From: JAEYOM01 sp036260935
GTDB taxonomy: Bacteria > Bacillota > Clostridia > Acetivibrionales > DTU013
Length of the DNA: 64,000 nucleotides
Direction: 5' to 3'
Assembly: GCA_036260935.1 (NCBI GenBank)
Contig: DATALQ010000037.1
Span: 31,792-95,791, forward strand
A program made the translations under genes and the position numbers. The first letter of the stretch is position 1. The number at the start of each line of letters is the position of its first letter. The notes below the pieces were generated by a model. That model did no database searches, was not told the origin of the DNA, and saw nothing but the letters and a program-made list of their open reading frames with translations. Shown one piece after another: positions 34,213 through 43,447 of the stretch.

Positions 34213-34261
34213 ATAAAAAAAGGCCACGAAAATCCCTTTTACCTAAAAGGCCTTCGTGACC
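34213..34261 (-). terminator. Terminator immediately before the mtaB ribosome site
   Basis: On the minus strand GGTCACGAA (34261-34253) pairs with TTCGTGGCC (34230-34222), with an inner CCTTTT/AAAAGG helix, followed by a run of seven T. The mtaB start is only about 26 bases further on. It could end the arg operon or act as an attenuator for mtaB. Confidence 0.85.
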
Positions 34262-34345
34262 ATCGTTATATTCTATTTTACACTTATCCTATAATTTGTT
34301 TTGTAATAGATTAAGATTTATTGTATATATTTATCGATTTCAATT

Positions 34346-34828
34346 TTACCTGTATTCCTTCACCATGAGGGCGCGGGCATAGCCCCGGTCCTTGGTCACG
34401 GAATCGATATAGAAGCCCCTGCCGTAATAGAAGCGGACAAGGCCGAAATATTTCGATGCGGTGTGGAGGCAAACACTTTTGACGCCTCTGGATATGAGCA
34501 GCTTGTCGACCAGGTTCATCAGGGACTTGCCGATACCGATGTTGTGGTAGCTGAGCCTTACGCCGAACCTGCTGAGATAGGCGGTATTATCGGAGCGGAT
34601 CTGCACTCTGACGCTGCCTACGGCAACGTCGTCTATTAACGCTATGAATACTTCCTTTGTCTTTATATCGCTTATTATATCTGAGAGGGACTCCTGCAGC
34701 GCGTCCATCGAAACGGTCAGGCCGGCGTCCTCGGCATATTTGCTGAAGGCTTCCTGCATAATGTCACGGATCGCAGGAGCGTCTTCTTCCGTGGCTTTTC
34801 TTATTATAAAAGAATATTCCAAACTCAT
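34346..34828 (-). CDS. GNAT acetyltransferase at the end of the arg operon
   Basis: 160 residues. It has IRKATEEDAPAIRDIMQEAF at the N terminus, LSRFGVRLSYHNIGIGKSLM as the acetyl-CoA loop, and FYYGRGFYI at the end. It lies 71 bases after argF on the same strand. AAAGGTGA is very close to ATG 34828, so TTG 34822 is a possible alternative start. Part of the gene (34485-34516) is repeated on the other side of mtaB. The substrate is unknown; the location hints at an amino-acid-related molecule, but this is weak. Confidence 0.85.
   Translation of the reverse strand: MSLEYSFIIRKATEEDAPAIRDIMQEAFSKYAEDAGLTVSMDALQESLSDIISDIKTKEVFIALIDDVAVGSVRVQIRSDNTAYLSRFGVRLSYHNIGIGKSLMNLVDKLLISRGVKSVCLHTASKYFGLVRFYYGRGFYIDSVTKDRGYARALMVKEYR
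34485..34516. repeat. 32-bp direct repeat, right copy
   Basis: It lies inside the intact GNAT gene and matches 32727-32758 with one mismatch. Confidence 0.85.
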
Positions 34829-34899
34829 TCACCTTTGCTTATTATAGTCGCAGCTTGATTGCAGCCGCCGGAAGCTGAACAAAAGAACCGCCCTGTGTT

Positions 34900-35817
34900 T
34901 CACCCCATGAGGGTTGCCATAATGGCCTTCTGCACGTGCAAGCGGTTCTCGGCCTCGTCGAATACCCTTGAATTAGGCCCGTCTATGACGCCTTCCGTGA
35001 CTTCCAGGCCCCTGTATGCAGGCAGGCAGTGGAGGAACATCGCGTCTTTCTTTGCCATCGAAAACAGGCGTTCGTTGACCTGATACGGCATGAATACCTT
35101 TATGCGCATTTCCTTTTCAGCTTCCTGGCCCATGCTGACCCAGGTGTCGGTATATATGACATCCGCATTCTTTACGGCCTCTTCCGGATCATCGGTGATG
35201 ACGACCTTGCTGCCTGATATTTTGGCGGCGGCCCTGGCCTGCTCCGTTATCGCTTCATCGCATCTGTAGTCTTTGGGAGTCGCGACTGCAATATTCATAC
35301 CGGTCTTGGCGCAGCCATGCAGCAGGGAATTGGCGACATTGTTGCCATCGCCCACATAGGCCAGCTTAAGTCCCTCGAGCTTGCCTTTCTCTTCATAAAC
35401 CGTAAAAAGGTCGGCAAGGATCTGACAGGGGTGCATTAGGTCGGTAAGGCCATTGATTATCGGTATGGATCCATATCTTGCAAGATCCAGCACGTCGCTG
35501 TGCTTGAAGGTCCTTATCATGATTCCGTTGATGTAATGGGAAAGCACCTTCGCAGTATCGTGGATGGTTTCGCCGCGGCCCAGCTGTATGTCGCTCGAGC
35601 TGAGGAACATCGGATAGCCTCCGAGCTGGTACATCCCCACCTCGAATGAAACCCTCGTCCTTGTGGAGGACTTCGAGAATATCATTCCAAGCGTTTTACC
35701 CTTGAGCAGATGGTGTTCGACACCGGCCCTCAGCTGCTTTTTCAGCCTTTCGGAAAGCGTGAACAGCCCTTCTATTTCATTAATGTTAAGGTCATTCAGA
35801 TCGATGAGATGTTTCAT
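34900..35817 (-). CDS. argF: Ornithine carbamoyltransferase
   Basis: 305 residues. It makes citrulline from ornithine and carbamoyl phosphate in the cytoplasm. SSTRTRVSFE holds the carbamoyl-phosphate loop, MHPCQ and HCLPAYRG the ornithine site. AAGGAG lies 9 bases before the ATG. It follows carB in the argD-carA-carB-argF operon, so the carbamoyl phosphate is supplied by its own neighbours. A small hairpin (CGGTAA/TTACCG, about 35862-35878) sits in the carB-argF gap. Confidence 0.96.
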   Translation of the reverse strand: MKHLIDLNDLNINEIEGLFTLSERLKKQLRAGVEHHLLKGKTLGMIFSKSSTRTRVSFEVGMYQLGGYPMFLSSSDIQLGRGETIHDTAKVLSHYINGIMIRTFKHSDVLDLARYGSIPIINGLTDLMHPCQILADLFTVYEEKGKLEGLKLAYVGDGNNVANSLLHGCAKTGMNIAVATPKDYRCDEAITEQARAAAKISGSKVVITDDPEEAVKNADVIYTDTWVSMGQEAEKEMRIKVFMPYQVNERLFSMAKKDAMFLHCLPAYRGLEVTEGVIDGPNSRVFDEAENRLHVQKAIMATLMG

Positions 35818-35912
35818 TGCAAATTGCTCCTTTTTATTAATTGTCAGGAAATACGTTGCGCCGGTAAACCTGTTACCGACGCACCTTCCCCAATATCATC
35901 ACGGTACAGCGC

Positions 35913-38900
35913 TTATTTCGTCTGCACCGAATATTCGTCCAGCGCATATATTTGGGTTTCCTTTTTGCCCGCCATGTGCTCGAGTATGTCCAGGACCGCG
36001 TTGGTCGTGTCCGACGCGGTAATGCAGGGGGTGTTGTATTCCATCGCCGTCCTTCTCACTGAAAAGCCCAGCCTTCCCGGGATCCCTTCCTTTGCGGGAG
36101 TACTGATCACCAGGGATACCTTGTCGCTTTTTACATATTCAAGTATGTTATCGGTAGGAACGAGCTCGGCCTTCATACCTTCTTCCTTAAGCCAGACAAA
36201 AGTATCTTCATCGGCCATCAGTCTGAAGCCGAGGCGGCTGAACCTGGAGGCCATTCTGATGCAGTCCTCGCGATCCCTTTCGCCTGTTACAAATAGAACG
36301 CTACCGCCTGTAGGTATCGAAAGACCGCTTGCTATGAGGGCTTTGTAAAGTGCATGGTGATAATCCCTGTCGACACCCATGACTTCTCCTGTCGACTTCA
36401 TTTCGGGACCAAGGAACGTATCCACTGTGGTCAGCTTTGCAAACGAGAAGACCGGAGCCTTGACCGCCGTAAATTTGGATTCCTTTGCGAGTCCCGGCTT
36501 GTAACCAAGGCCCCGCAGCGTTTCTCCCATTATAAGCCTTGTGGCGACATTGACCATCGGGATGCCCGTGATCTTGCTCATTATCGGGATCGTACGGCTG
36601 GCCCTGGGATTTACCTCTATAACGTAGACCCTGTCTTCCTTGTCTATGACGAACTGTATATTGAACAAACCCACCGTTTTGAGAGCCTTTGCAAGCTTCA
36701 TCGTATAATCGGTTATGGTGTCCTTTATTTTCTGTGACAGCTTGTGCGGTGGGTATACCGCAATACTGTCGCCCGAATGTATGCCGGCTCTTTCAACGTG
36801 TTCGAAAATGCCTGGTATAAGGACTTCCTCACCGTCGCAAATGCCGTCTACCTCGGCTTCCCTACCGTTGATGTACTTGTCGATTAACACAGGATGCTTG
36901 GCTGAGAGATCTACAGCCATTTTCATATATTCTTCTAGCGATTTGTCGTTATATACGATCTCCATAGCCCTACCGCCCAATACGTATGACGGGCGCACCA
37001 GCACCGGATATCCGATGCGGTTGGCTATTGTCTTGGCCTGCTTCACTGAAAATGCCGTGCTGCCCTCGGGGATAGGGATGTTCAGTTCGTCGAGGAGCTT
37101 CAGGAATTTGTCCCTGTCCTCGGCGATATCTATGCTTTTGACGGAGGTTCCCAGTATCTTAACACCCTCCTTGTGAAGCGGTTCTGCGAGGTTTATCGCA
37201 GTCTGGCCGCCGAACTGGACTATGATGCCTTCCGGCTTTTCCTTCCGGATTATGTCCAGTACGCATTCCTTGGTCAAAGGCTCGAAATAGAGCTTGTCGG
37301 AGGTATCGAAGTCCGTGCTGACGGTCTCGGGGTTGTTGTTGATTATGATGGACTCGATGCCCAGTTCCTTCAGCGTCCTTACCGAATGCACGCTGCAGTA
37401 GTCGAATTCTATGCCCTGGCCGATACGGATAGGGCCGGAGCCTATGACGAGAACTTTGTTCCTCTTCGAAACGACAACGTCGTCACGCTCCTCGTAGGTG
37501 GAATAGTAATACGGCGTCACGGCTTCAAATTCACCGGCGCAGGTATCGACGATCTTGTATACGGGCTTTATCGGGTATTTCTGCCTCAACTCCAGCACAG
37601 TATCGAGCGGAACGTTGACAAGGTTCGCAATATATGAATCGCCGAAGCCGATCTTCTTCGCCCTTATATATAGGTCGTAATCGAGCCAGGCAATACCGGC
37701 GTTCTTTATCTCGTCGGCCAGCAGCACTATGTTCTGGAGCTTGTGAATGAAGAAGCTGTCGACCTTTGTGATGCTTACGATCTCTTCTACGGATATGCCC
37801 TTCTGCAGTGCCTTAAAAATGGCGAAAATCCGCTCGTCACGGGGAGTTTTCAACACGTCGCGCAGCTCGTCGGGCGTTTTGCTGTCGAACAATTTAAGAC
37901 CGAGCTGGTAATTCAGTTTTATATCGAGAGAATCTATAGCCTTGAGCAGCGATTCCTCAAAGGTTCTGCCTATGGCCATTACTTCGCCGGTGGCCTTCAT
38001 CTGCGTGCCAAGGGAACGGTCCGCCGTAGTGAATTTGTCGAAGGGCCAGCGCGGCACCTTGGTGACTATATAGTCCAGCGAGGGCTCGAAGCAGGCGAAA
38101 GTATTCTGTGTAACGGAATTCCTTATCTCGTCGAGGTTCAGGCCGATGGCGATCTTTGCCGCCACGCGGGCTATCGGATAGCCTGTCGCTTTTGAAGCAA
38201 GAGCGCTTGAACGGCTGACCCTGGGGTTTACTTCTATAACTACATATTCGTAACTTTCGGGGTTCAGAGCGAACTGTATGTTGCAGCCGCCTTTTATTTC
38301 GAGTGCGCGTATGATCTTGATCGAAGCGGAGCGGAGCATCTGGTATTCCATGTCGGACAGCGTCTGGCTCGGCGCAACGACTATGCTGTCGCCTGTATGG
38401 ACTCCGACAGGGTCGAAGTTTTCCATGTTGCATATGATGATGCAATTGTCCGAGCCGTCGCGCATTACTTCATATTCGATTTCCTTCCAGCCCGCAACAC
38501 TTTGCTCGAGCAGGACCTGGTTGATCATGCTGAGCTTGAGGCCCTTTCCGCAGATATAGCGGAATTCTTCCATGTTTTTCGCGATACCGCCGCCGGTACC
38601 GCCCAAGGTATAAGCCGGGCGGATGATGATGGGGAAGCCGACGCTCTCAACAAAAGCTACCGCATCCTCCAGATTGTTTACAATAGCGCTGTGAGGCACC
38701 TTTTCGTTTATTTCCTGCATCGTCTTCTTGAAAAGCTCTCTGTCCTCGGCCTTTTTTATGGATTGCAGGGAAGTGCCGAGCAGCTCTATGCCGAGGCGTT
38801 CGAGTATGCCGTCGTTGGCCAGCTGTACGGCCATGTTGAGGCCGGTCTGCCCGCCCAGCGACGCCAGTATACCGTCAGGCCTTTCTTTCTCTATGATCTT

Positions 38901-39125
38901 TTTGACGAATTCCAAGGTGATGGGCTCTATATAAATTTTATCAGCCGTTTCGCCGTCGGTCATGATTGTAGCGGGGTTGCTGTTGACGAGCACGACTTCG
39001 ATACCTTCCTCTTTAAGCGATTTGCACGCCTGAGTTCCGGAATAGTCGAATTCCGCCGCCTGGCCGATTATGATCGGACCCGAACCGATAACGAGTACTT
39101 TTTTTATATCTGATCTTTTTGGCAT
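35913..39125 (-). CDS. carB: Carbamoyl-phosphate synthase large subunit
   Basis: 1070 residues, full length. It has two homologous ATP-grasp halves, each starting with VLVIGSGPI.IGQ..EFDYSG-like segments (residues about 9 and 556), then the allosteric MGS-like domain (about 930-1070). It makes carbamoyl phosphate from bicarbonate, ammonia and two ATP, with ammonia channelled from CarA. It starts 12 bases after the carA stop, with CGGAGGG upstream. Its place in an arg operon suggests the arginine-specific isozyme, though regulation by UMP or ornithine cannot be read here. Confidence 0.97.
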   Translation of the reverse strand: MPKRSDIKKVLVIGSGPIIIGQAAEFDYSGTQACKSLKEEGIEVVLVNSNPATIMTDGETADKIYIEPITLEFVKKIIEKERPDGILASLGGQTGLNMAVQLANDGILERLGIELLGTSLQSIKKAEDRELFKKTMQEINEKVPHSAIVNNLEDAVAFVESVGFPIIIRPAYTLGGTGGGIAKNMEEFRYICGKGLKLSMINQVLLEQSVAGWKEIEYEVMRDGSDNCIIICNMENFDPVGVHTGDSIVVAPSQTLSDMEYQMLRSASIKIIRALEIKGGCNIQFALNPESYEYVVIEVNPRVSRSSALASKATGYPIARVAAKIAIGLNLDEIRNSVTQNTFACFEPSLDYIVTKVPRWPFDKFTTADRSLGTQMKATGEVMAIGRTFEESLLKAIDSLDIKLNYQLGLKLFDSKTPDELRDVLKTPRDERIFAIFKALQKGISVEEIVSITKVDSFFIHKLQNIVLLADEIKNAGIAWLDYDLYIRAKKIGFGDSYIANLVNVPLDTVLELRQKYPIKPVYKIVDTCAGEFEAVTPYYYSTYEERDDVVVSKRNKVLVIGSGPIRIGQGIEFDYCSVHSVRTLKELGIESIIINNNPETVSTDFDTSDKLYFEPLTKECVLDIIRKEKPEGIIVQFGGQTAINLAEPLHKEGVKILGTSVKSIDIAEDRDKFLKLLDELNIPIPEGSTAFSVKQAKTIANRIGYPVLVRPSYVLGGRAMEIVYNDKSLEEYMKMAVDLSAKHPVLIDKYINGREAEVDGICDGEEVLIPGIFEHVERAGIHSGDSIAVYPPHKLSQKIKDTITDYTMKLAKALKTVGLFNIQFVIDKEDRVYVIEVNPRASRTIPIMSKITGIPMVNVATRLIMGETLRGLGYKPGLAKESKFTAVKAPVFSFAKLTTVDTFLGPEMKSTGEVMGVDRDYHHALYKALIASGLSIPTGGSVLFVTGERDREDCIRMASRFSRLGFRLMADEDTFVWLKEEGMKAELVPTDNILEYVKSDKVSLVISTPAKEGIPGRLGFSVRRTAMEYNTPCITASDTTNAVLDILEHMAGKKETQIYALDEYSVQTK

Positions 39126-39137
39126 GATTCCCTCCGA

Positions 39138-40208
39138 TTAACACTTTGCATGCTGCATCATTTTTATGAATTCATCGAACAGATAGGCCGAGTCCTGCGG
39201 CCCCGGCGCCGCCTCGGGATGGTACTGCACGCTGAGCACGGGCAGCGTCTTGTGCCGGAAGCCCTCGACCGTATTGTCGTTTACATTCATGTGGGTGATC
39301 TCTATATCGCTGCTGAAATCCTTCTCCAAAGCGTAATTATGGTTTTGCGACGTAATATAGCACCTGCCGGTAATAAAATCCTTCACAGGATGGTTCCCGC
39401 CGTGGTGCCCGAATTTCAGCTTGTAGGTGTTTCCTCCGAGTGACAGACCAAGTAACTGATGCCCCAGGCAGATCCCGAAGAGCGGCTTTTTGCCAAGAAG
39501 CTGCTGCAGTACCGCTTTTGCCCCGGGCAGATCCTTCGGATCGCCGGGTCCGTTCGATACCAGCACGCCGTCCGGGTTTACCGATAATATTTCCTCCGCT
39601 GTCGAAGAAGCGGGCAGAACGTATATATTGCATCCGCGCTTCTGAAGCGAACGTATGATGTTGCGTTTGACTCCGAAATCAAGCAGCGCGACCGTATTTC
39701 CGCCGCCGGGAATAAGATAAGGCTCGGGGGTGGTGACCTCCATTACAAGGCTGCGTTTTTCCTGCATCTTTGCCTTGAGCTTCTCGAGCAGTATGTCGAC
39801 ATTTCCGCATTCTGTGGAAATGATGCCGAACATACTGCCATGGCTCCTGATGTGCTGCGTGAGCGCCCTGGTGTCGATGCCTTTCAAGCCTATAATGTTG
39901 TTTTTCCTGAAATATTCGTCCGGGTCGGTCGTATTGCGCCAATTATTCGGCTCGACGCACAATTCCTTTACTATGAAGCCCTGCACGTGCGTTTTGTAGG
40001 ATTCGTTATCCTCGCCGTTAAAGCCGTAATTGCCGACCAGCGGGTAGGTCATCGTTACGATTTGACCGTTATAGGACGGGTCCGTGGTTATTTCCTGATA
40101 TCCCGTCATGCATGTATTGAATACGACTTCTCCGGCGGTTTCGCCCTTTTGGCCGAAGCCCTCGCCGGGGAAGTACGTTCCGTCCTCCAGAACCAGAACT
40201 GATTTCAT
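39138..40208 (-). CDS. carA: Carbamoyl-phosphate synthase small subunit
   Basis: 356 residues. The N-terminal CPSase domain begins VLEDGTYFPGEGFG. The C-terminal class I glutamine amidotransferase has the nucleophile in GICLGHQLLGLSLGG and His/Glu in VQYHPEAAPGP. It hydrolyses glutamine and feeds ammonia to CarB. ATG 40208 has GGAGG 5 bases upstream; ATG 40220 is rejected. It follows argD after 183 bases that contain only short hairpins, and no pyrimidine-type attenuator. Confidence 0.97.
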   Translation of the reverse strand: MKSVLVLEDGTYFPGEGFGQKGETAGEVVFNTCMTGYQEITTDPSYNGQIVTMTYPLVGNYGFNGEDNESYKTHVQGFIVKELCVEPNNWRNTTDPDEYFRKNNIIGLKGIDTRALTQHIRSHGSMFGIISTECGNVDILLEKLKAKMQEKRSLVMEVTTPEPYLIPGGGNTVALLDFGVKRNIIRSLQKRGCNIYVLPASSTAEEILSVNPDGVLVSNGPGDPKDLPGAKAVLQQLLGKKPLFGICLGHQLLGLSLGGNTYKLKFGHHGGNHPVKDFITGRCYITSQNHNYALEKDFSSDIEITHMNVNDNTVEGFRHKTLPVLSVQYHPEAAPGPQDSAYLFDEFIKMMQHAKC

Positions 40209-40391
40209 TTTAACCTCCATGCCCCCAATGTGCCAAGTGAATCGTCATATCAACGTATTTCGCAAAATTCCATTTATGGAATACTACACTTCGCTGCCGG
40301 ATAATCGCGACGTTTTATTTGCGGCTGTATGCCGGCCGGCAGAAACGGATATTCCGTTGCTGCATTTACAATGCTGCAGCAATTTCTGCTT

Positions 40392-41588
40392 TCAGATTCC
40401 TGAAAGCACAGCGCCGAATACCTCGACGAAGTCGTCGATATCCTTCTTTTCTATGATGAGCGGCGGCAGCAGTCTTACGATGTTCGCACCGATGCTCCCC
40501 ACAAGGAAGCCTTTTTCGAACAGCCTGTTTTTGACCTCTGCAGCCTTATCGGCCCTGAGCTGGACTCCCAGCATCAATCCGAGTCCGCGTACTTCCAGGA
40601 TGACTTCCTGTTTTTCAGCGAGCTTTTCAAGTTTCTTTTTGAAATATTCACCCATATCCCTGGCATGCCCGGAGAGGTCTTCCTCTAAAATAGTCTTCAT
40701 GACTGCCAACCCTGCCGTACATGCCAGCGGGTTGCCTCCGAAGGTGGAGCCATGGTCGCCCGGCTCGAAGGCAGCTGCGACCTGTTCCTTTGCGCACAGC
40801 GCGCCGATCGGGATACCGCCGGCCAATGCCTTGGCCAGCGTGAACATGTCGGGCTCGACGCCGAAATGCTGGTATGCGAAAAGCTTCCCGGTCCTGCCTA
40901 TGCCGGTCTGTATTTCATCAAATATGAGCAATATGCCTTTTTCATCGCAGAGCTTCCTGACTGCCTTGATATACTCCACATCAGCCGGATATACTCCGCT
41001 TTCTCCCTGAACCGGTTCCATCAAAATGGCGCAGGTATTTTCGTCAATGGCTGCCTTTAATGCGTCGAGATCGTTCAGCGCAACGTGCTTGAACCCCGGA
41101 ATGAGCGGAGCATAAGGCTTCTGATACTTTTCCTGGCCTGTTGCCGCCACTGTGGTCAGCGTTCTTCCGTGGAAGGATTTCTTCATTGTAATGATGCCGT
41201 ACTTTTCTGAAAGGCCTTTCTTTTTGAAGTATATCCTGGCCAGCTTGATGGCGCCTTCGTTTGCTTCGGCTCCGCTGTTGGCGAAGAAGACCCTGTCGCA
41301 GCAGGAGTTTTCCGCCAGCACTTTGGCCAATCCGGCCTGACTTTCTATATAATACAGGCTTGAACAGTGTATAAGCTTTTCCGCCTGCGACCTTACCGCT
41401 TCAACAAGTGCAGGGTGGCCGTGCCCGAGTGCATTTACAGCGATCCCCGCCAGCAAGTCGGTATATTCACGCCCTTCGGTGTCATAGAGCTTCATGCCCT
41501 TCCCGTATTCAAAACAAACGGGGGTCCTGGCTCCGAAAGTATTCATGTAGTATTTGGAATCAGTATTCATTATGTCCTGCAGTTTCAT
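40392..41588 (-). CDS. argD: Acetylornithine aminotransferase
   Basis: 398 residues, class III PLP aminotransferase. The PLP lysine is in TLAKALAGGIPIGA; GHGHPALVEAV, NSGAEANEGAIKLAR and FDEIQTGIGRTG are the family blocks. It makes N-acetylornithine for arginine, and often also acts on succinyl-diaminopimelate. AAAGGAG lies 9 bases before the ATG. It is first in the argD-carA-carB-argF operon, behind a promoter with an ARG-box. Confidence 0.95.
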   Translation of the reverse strand: MKLQDIMNTDSKYYMNTFGARTPVCFEYGKGMKLYDTEGREYTDLLAGIAVNALGHGHPALVEAVRSQAEKLIHCSSLYYIESQAGLAKVLAENSCCDRVFFANSGAEANEGAIKLARIYFKKKGLSEKYGIITMKKSFHGRTLTTVAATGQEKYQKPYAPLIPGFKHVALNDLDALKAAIDENTCAILMEPVQGESGVYPADVEYIKAVRKLCDEKGILLIFDEIQTGIGRTGKLFAYQHFGVEPDMFTLAKALAGGIPIGALCAKEQVAAAFEPGDHGSTFGGNPLACTAGLAVMKTILEEDLSGHARDMGEYFKKKLEKLAEKQEVILEVRGLGLMLGVQLRADKAAEVKNRLFEKGFLVGSIGANIVRLLPPLIIEKKDIDDFVEVFGAVLSGI

Positions 41589-41629
41589 GCCAACAACTCC
41601 TTTACGGCGTATAAAATATACTATTAATA

Positions 41630-41658
41630 ATTATACAATCATATGCATAAAAATGCAA
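41630..41658 (-). promoter_or_regulatory. argD promoter with ARG-box
   Basis: On the minus strand TTGCAT (41658-41653), 17 bases, TATAAT (41635-41630). TGCATAAAAATGCA at 41644-41657 is an excellent ArgR/AhrC half-palindromic ARG-box and overlaps the -35. Arginine-dependent repression is expected. Confidence 0.85.
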
Positions 41659-41770
41659 CAGTTTCAACCTATGAAAAATCAAGTTCACTTAGTGCCTTTG
41701 TTTTTTAGCAAGCATGTGACCATGCTTCAATTATAACTTATTTTCTTTACTTTTGCGTGTCTCATTACAT

Positions 41771-41798
41771 TAATTAGTTGACTAATTAGATATCTAAT
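41771..41798. promoter_or_regulatory. Two overlapping palindromes, operator family of the GH43 promoter
   Basis: TAATTAGT-TG-ACTAATTA (41771-41788) overlaps ATTAGATATCTAAT (41785-41798). Both share the ATTAG..CTAAT frame with the sites at 51865 and 51947. They cover the -35 and much of the spacer of the promoter at 41778-41806. Confidence 0.7.
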
Positions 41799-41806
41799 GA
41801 TATCCT
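41778..41806 (+). promoter_or_regulatory. Promoter of the GH43 gene
   Basis: TTGACT (41778-41783), 17 bases, TATCCT (41801-41806), 55 bases before the start codon. Confidence 0.65.
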
Positions 41807-41860
41807 ACAGATAAAACGGCACTCGCTATAGTAGGGTGTTAGCATGGGAGTGTAAGCGCA

Positions 41861-43282
41861 ATGACGACGAAAAAGCAAGGACTGAACCCCTATCTTCCAT
41901 CATGGGAATATATTCCCGATGGAGAACCGTATGTTTTTAACAGCAGGGTCTATGTTTATGGTTCTCATGACCGTTTTAACGGGCATGTATACTGTTTGAA
42001 CGATTATGTATGCTGGTCGGCGCCTGTTGACGATCTGGCCGACTGGCGGTATGAAGGTGTGATTTACAAAAAAACGGATGATCCGTTGAACCCTGACGGC
42101 AGTATGTGCCTTTACGCGCCGGATGTCACGGTCGGACCTGACGGACGATACTATATATACTATGTTCTTGACCATGCCGACGTTGTATCGGTAGCCGTTT
42201 GCGATACTCCGGCCGGAAAGTATGAATTTTACGGTTATGTACATTATTCTGACGGAACGCGCCTGAGTGAACGGAAAGGCGATCAGCCCCAATTTGACCC
42301 GGGAGTCCTGACAGAGGGAGATAAAACGTATTTGTATACCGGTTTTTGCGGGTTTGGTGACAAATCGAGAAAGGGCGCCATGGCAACAGTGCTTGGACCG
42401 GATATGCTTACAATTATTGAGGATCCGGTGTTCGTAGCCCCAAGCCAAAGCTACGGCAAAGGCAGCAGTTTTGAAGGAAATGAGTTTTTCGAAGCTCCTT
42501 CCATCAGAAAGAGAGGGGACACTTACTATTTTGTATATTCCTCTGTTGCCATGCACGAGCTGTGTTACGCTACCAGCAAATATCCGACAAAGGATTTTGT
42601 TTACGGAGGGGCTATCGTTAGTAACAGCGACCTTCACATTGATACCTACAAGCCTGCAATTAAGCCTATGTTTTATGGCGGTAACAACCACGGCAGCATT
42701 ATAGAGATAAAAGATAAATGGTATATTTTTTATCACAGGCATACCAATGGAACGAATTTCAGCAGGCAGGGCTGTATTGAGCGGATTGAATTCAGGGACG
42801 ACGGTACGATTCCCCAGGTGGAAATGACGTCCTGCGGTCCCAACGGAGGGCCTCTTTCCGGACATGGAGAGTATCCGGCGTATCTGGCATGTAACCTGTT
42901 CTGTGAGGAGGAATCACTGTTTACGGATTGGACCGGATCATGGATGAATAACCAGTTTCCAAAGATCACCCAGGAAGGAAGAGACGGAGACGAGGAAAAC
43001 GGCTATATTGCCAATATGAAAGCATCTGCTACGGCCGGGTTCAAGTATTTTGACTGTAAGGGTGTCAGGAAAGTCAAAATAAAGGTGCGCGGATATTGCC
43101 GCGGTGACTTTGAAGTGAAAACATCCTGGAACGGTAAAGTTCTCGGAACGATATCGGTCGGCTTTTCAAACATATGGAAGGAATATTCCGCCGATATAGC
43201 TATTCCCGATGGCATACAGTCGTTATATTTTACGTATAAAGGGCATGGAAGCGCGAGTCTGGCGTCTTTTACGCTGGAATAG
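41861..43282 (+). CDS. Cytoplasmic glycoside hydrolase family 43 with C-terminal beta-sandwich
   Basis: 473 residues. The five-bladed GH43 domain (about 8-330) shows the expected acidic triad: Asp20 in PDGEP, Asp88 in YAPDV and Glu211 in EAPSI. The last 125 residues form a carbohydrate-binding-like beta-sandwich (GYIANMKASATAGFKYFDC onward). GH43 enzymes remove arabinose or xylose, sometimes galactose, from plant oligosaccharides. No signal peptide, so it acts on imported oligosaccharides. GGGAG lies about 11 bases before the ATG. Its promoter carries palindromes shared with the rest of the island. Confidence 0.9.
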   Translation: MTTKKQGLNPYLPSWEYIPDGEPYVFNSRVYVYGSHDRFNGHVYCLNDYVCWSAPVDDLADWRYEGVIYKKTDDPLNPDGSMCLYAPDVTVGPDGRYYIYYVLDHADVVSVAVCDTPAGKYEFYGYVHYSDGTRLSERKGDQPQFDPGVLTEGDKTYLYTGFCGFGDKSRKGAMATVLGPDMLTIIEDPVFVAPSQSYGKGSSFEGNEFFEAPSIRKRGDTYYFVYSSVAMHELCYATSKYPTKDFVYGGAIVSNSDLHIDTYKPAIKPMFYGGNNHGSIIEIKDKWYIFYHRHTNGTNFSRQGCIERIEFRDDGTIPQVEMTSCGPNGGPLSGHGEYPAYLACNLFCEEESLFTDWTGSWMNNQFPKITQEGRDGDEENGYIANMKASATAGFKYFDCKGVRKVKIKVRGYCRGDFEVKTSWNGKVLGTISVGFSNIWKEYSADIAIPDGIQSLYFTYKGHGSASLASFTLE

Positions 43283-43296
43283 GCAATAATATTTTA

Positions 43297-43337
43297 AAAT
43301 CCGGATGCCGGTAATATTTCCGACATCCGGATTTTTG
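43297..43337 (+). terminator. Terminator after GH43
   Basis: AAATCCGGATG (43297-43307) and CATCCGGATTT (43324-43334) form an 11-bp stem followed by T-rich sequence. The opposite side is also AT-rich, so it may serve the convergent CocE gene too. Confidence 0.9.
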
Positions 43338-43447
43338 TATATTGCAACTTTTCAATTAAAGTGTATTTTCTTTCATTTCCGACTACGGCTACCAATATTG
43401 CGGGAAATGTATAAAAGCCGCCGATGCCGCATTTTTTTCAAGTCAAA

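Noticed and set aside
40108..41010. 300-codon open frame on the plus strand
   Set aside because: It overlaps carA and argD on the other strand, both certain; serine-rich shadow composition.
41900..42865. 321-codon open frame on the minus strand
   Set aside because: It is antisense to the GH43 gene, whose catalytic residues are all visible.
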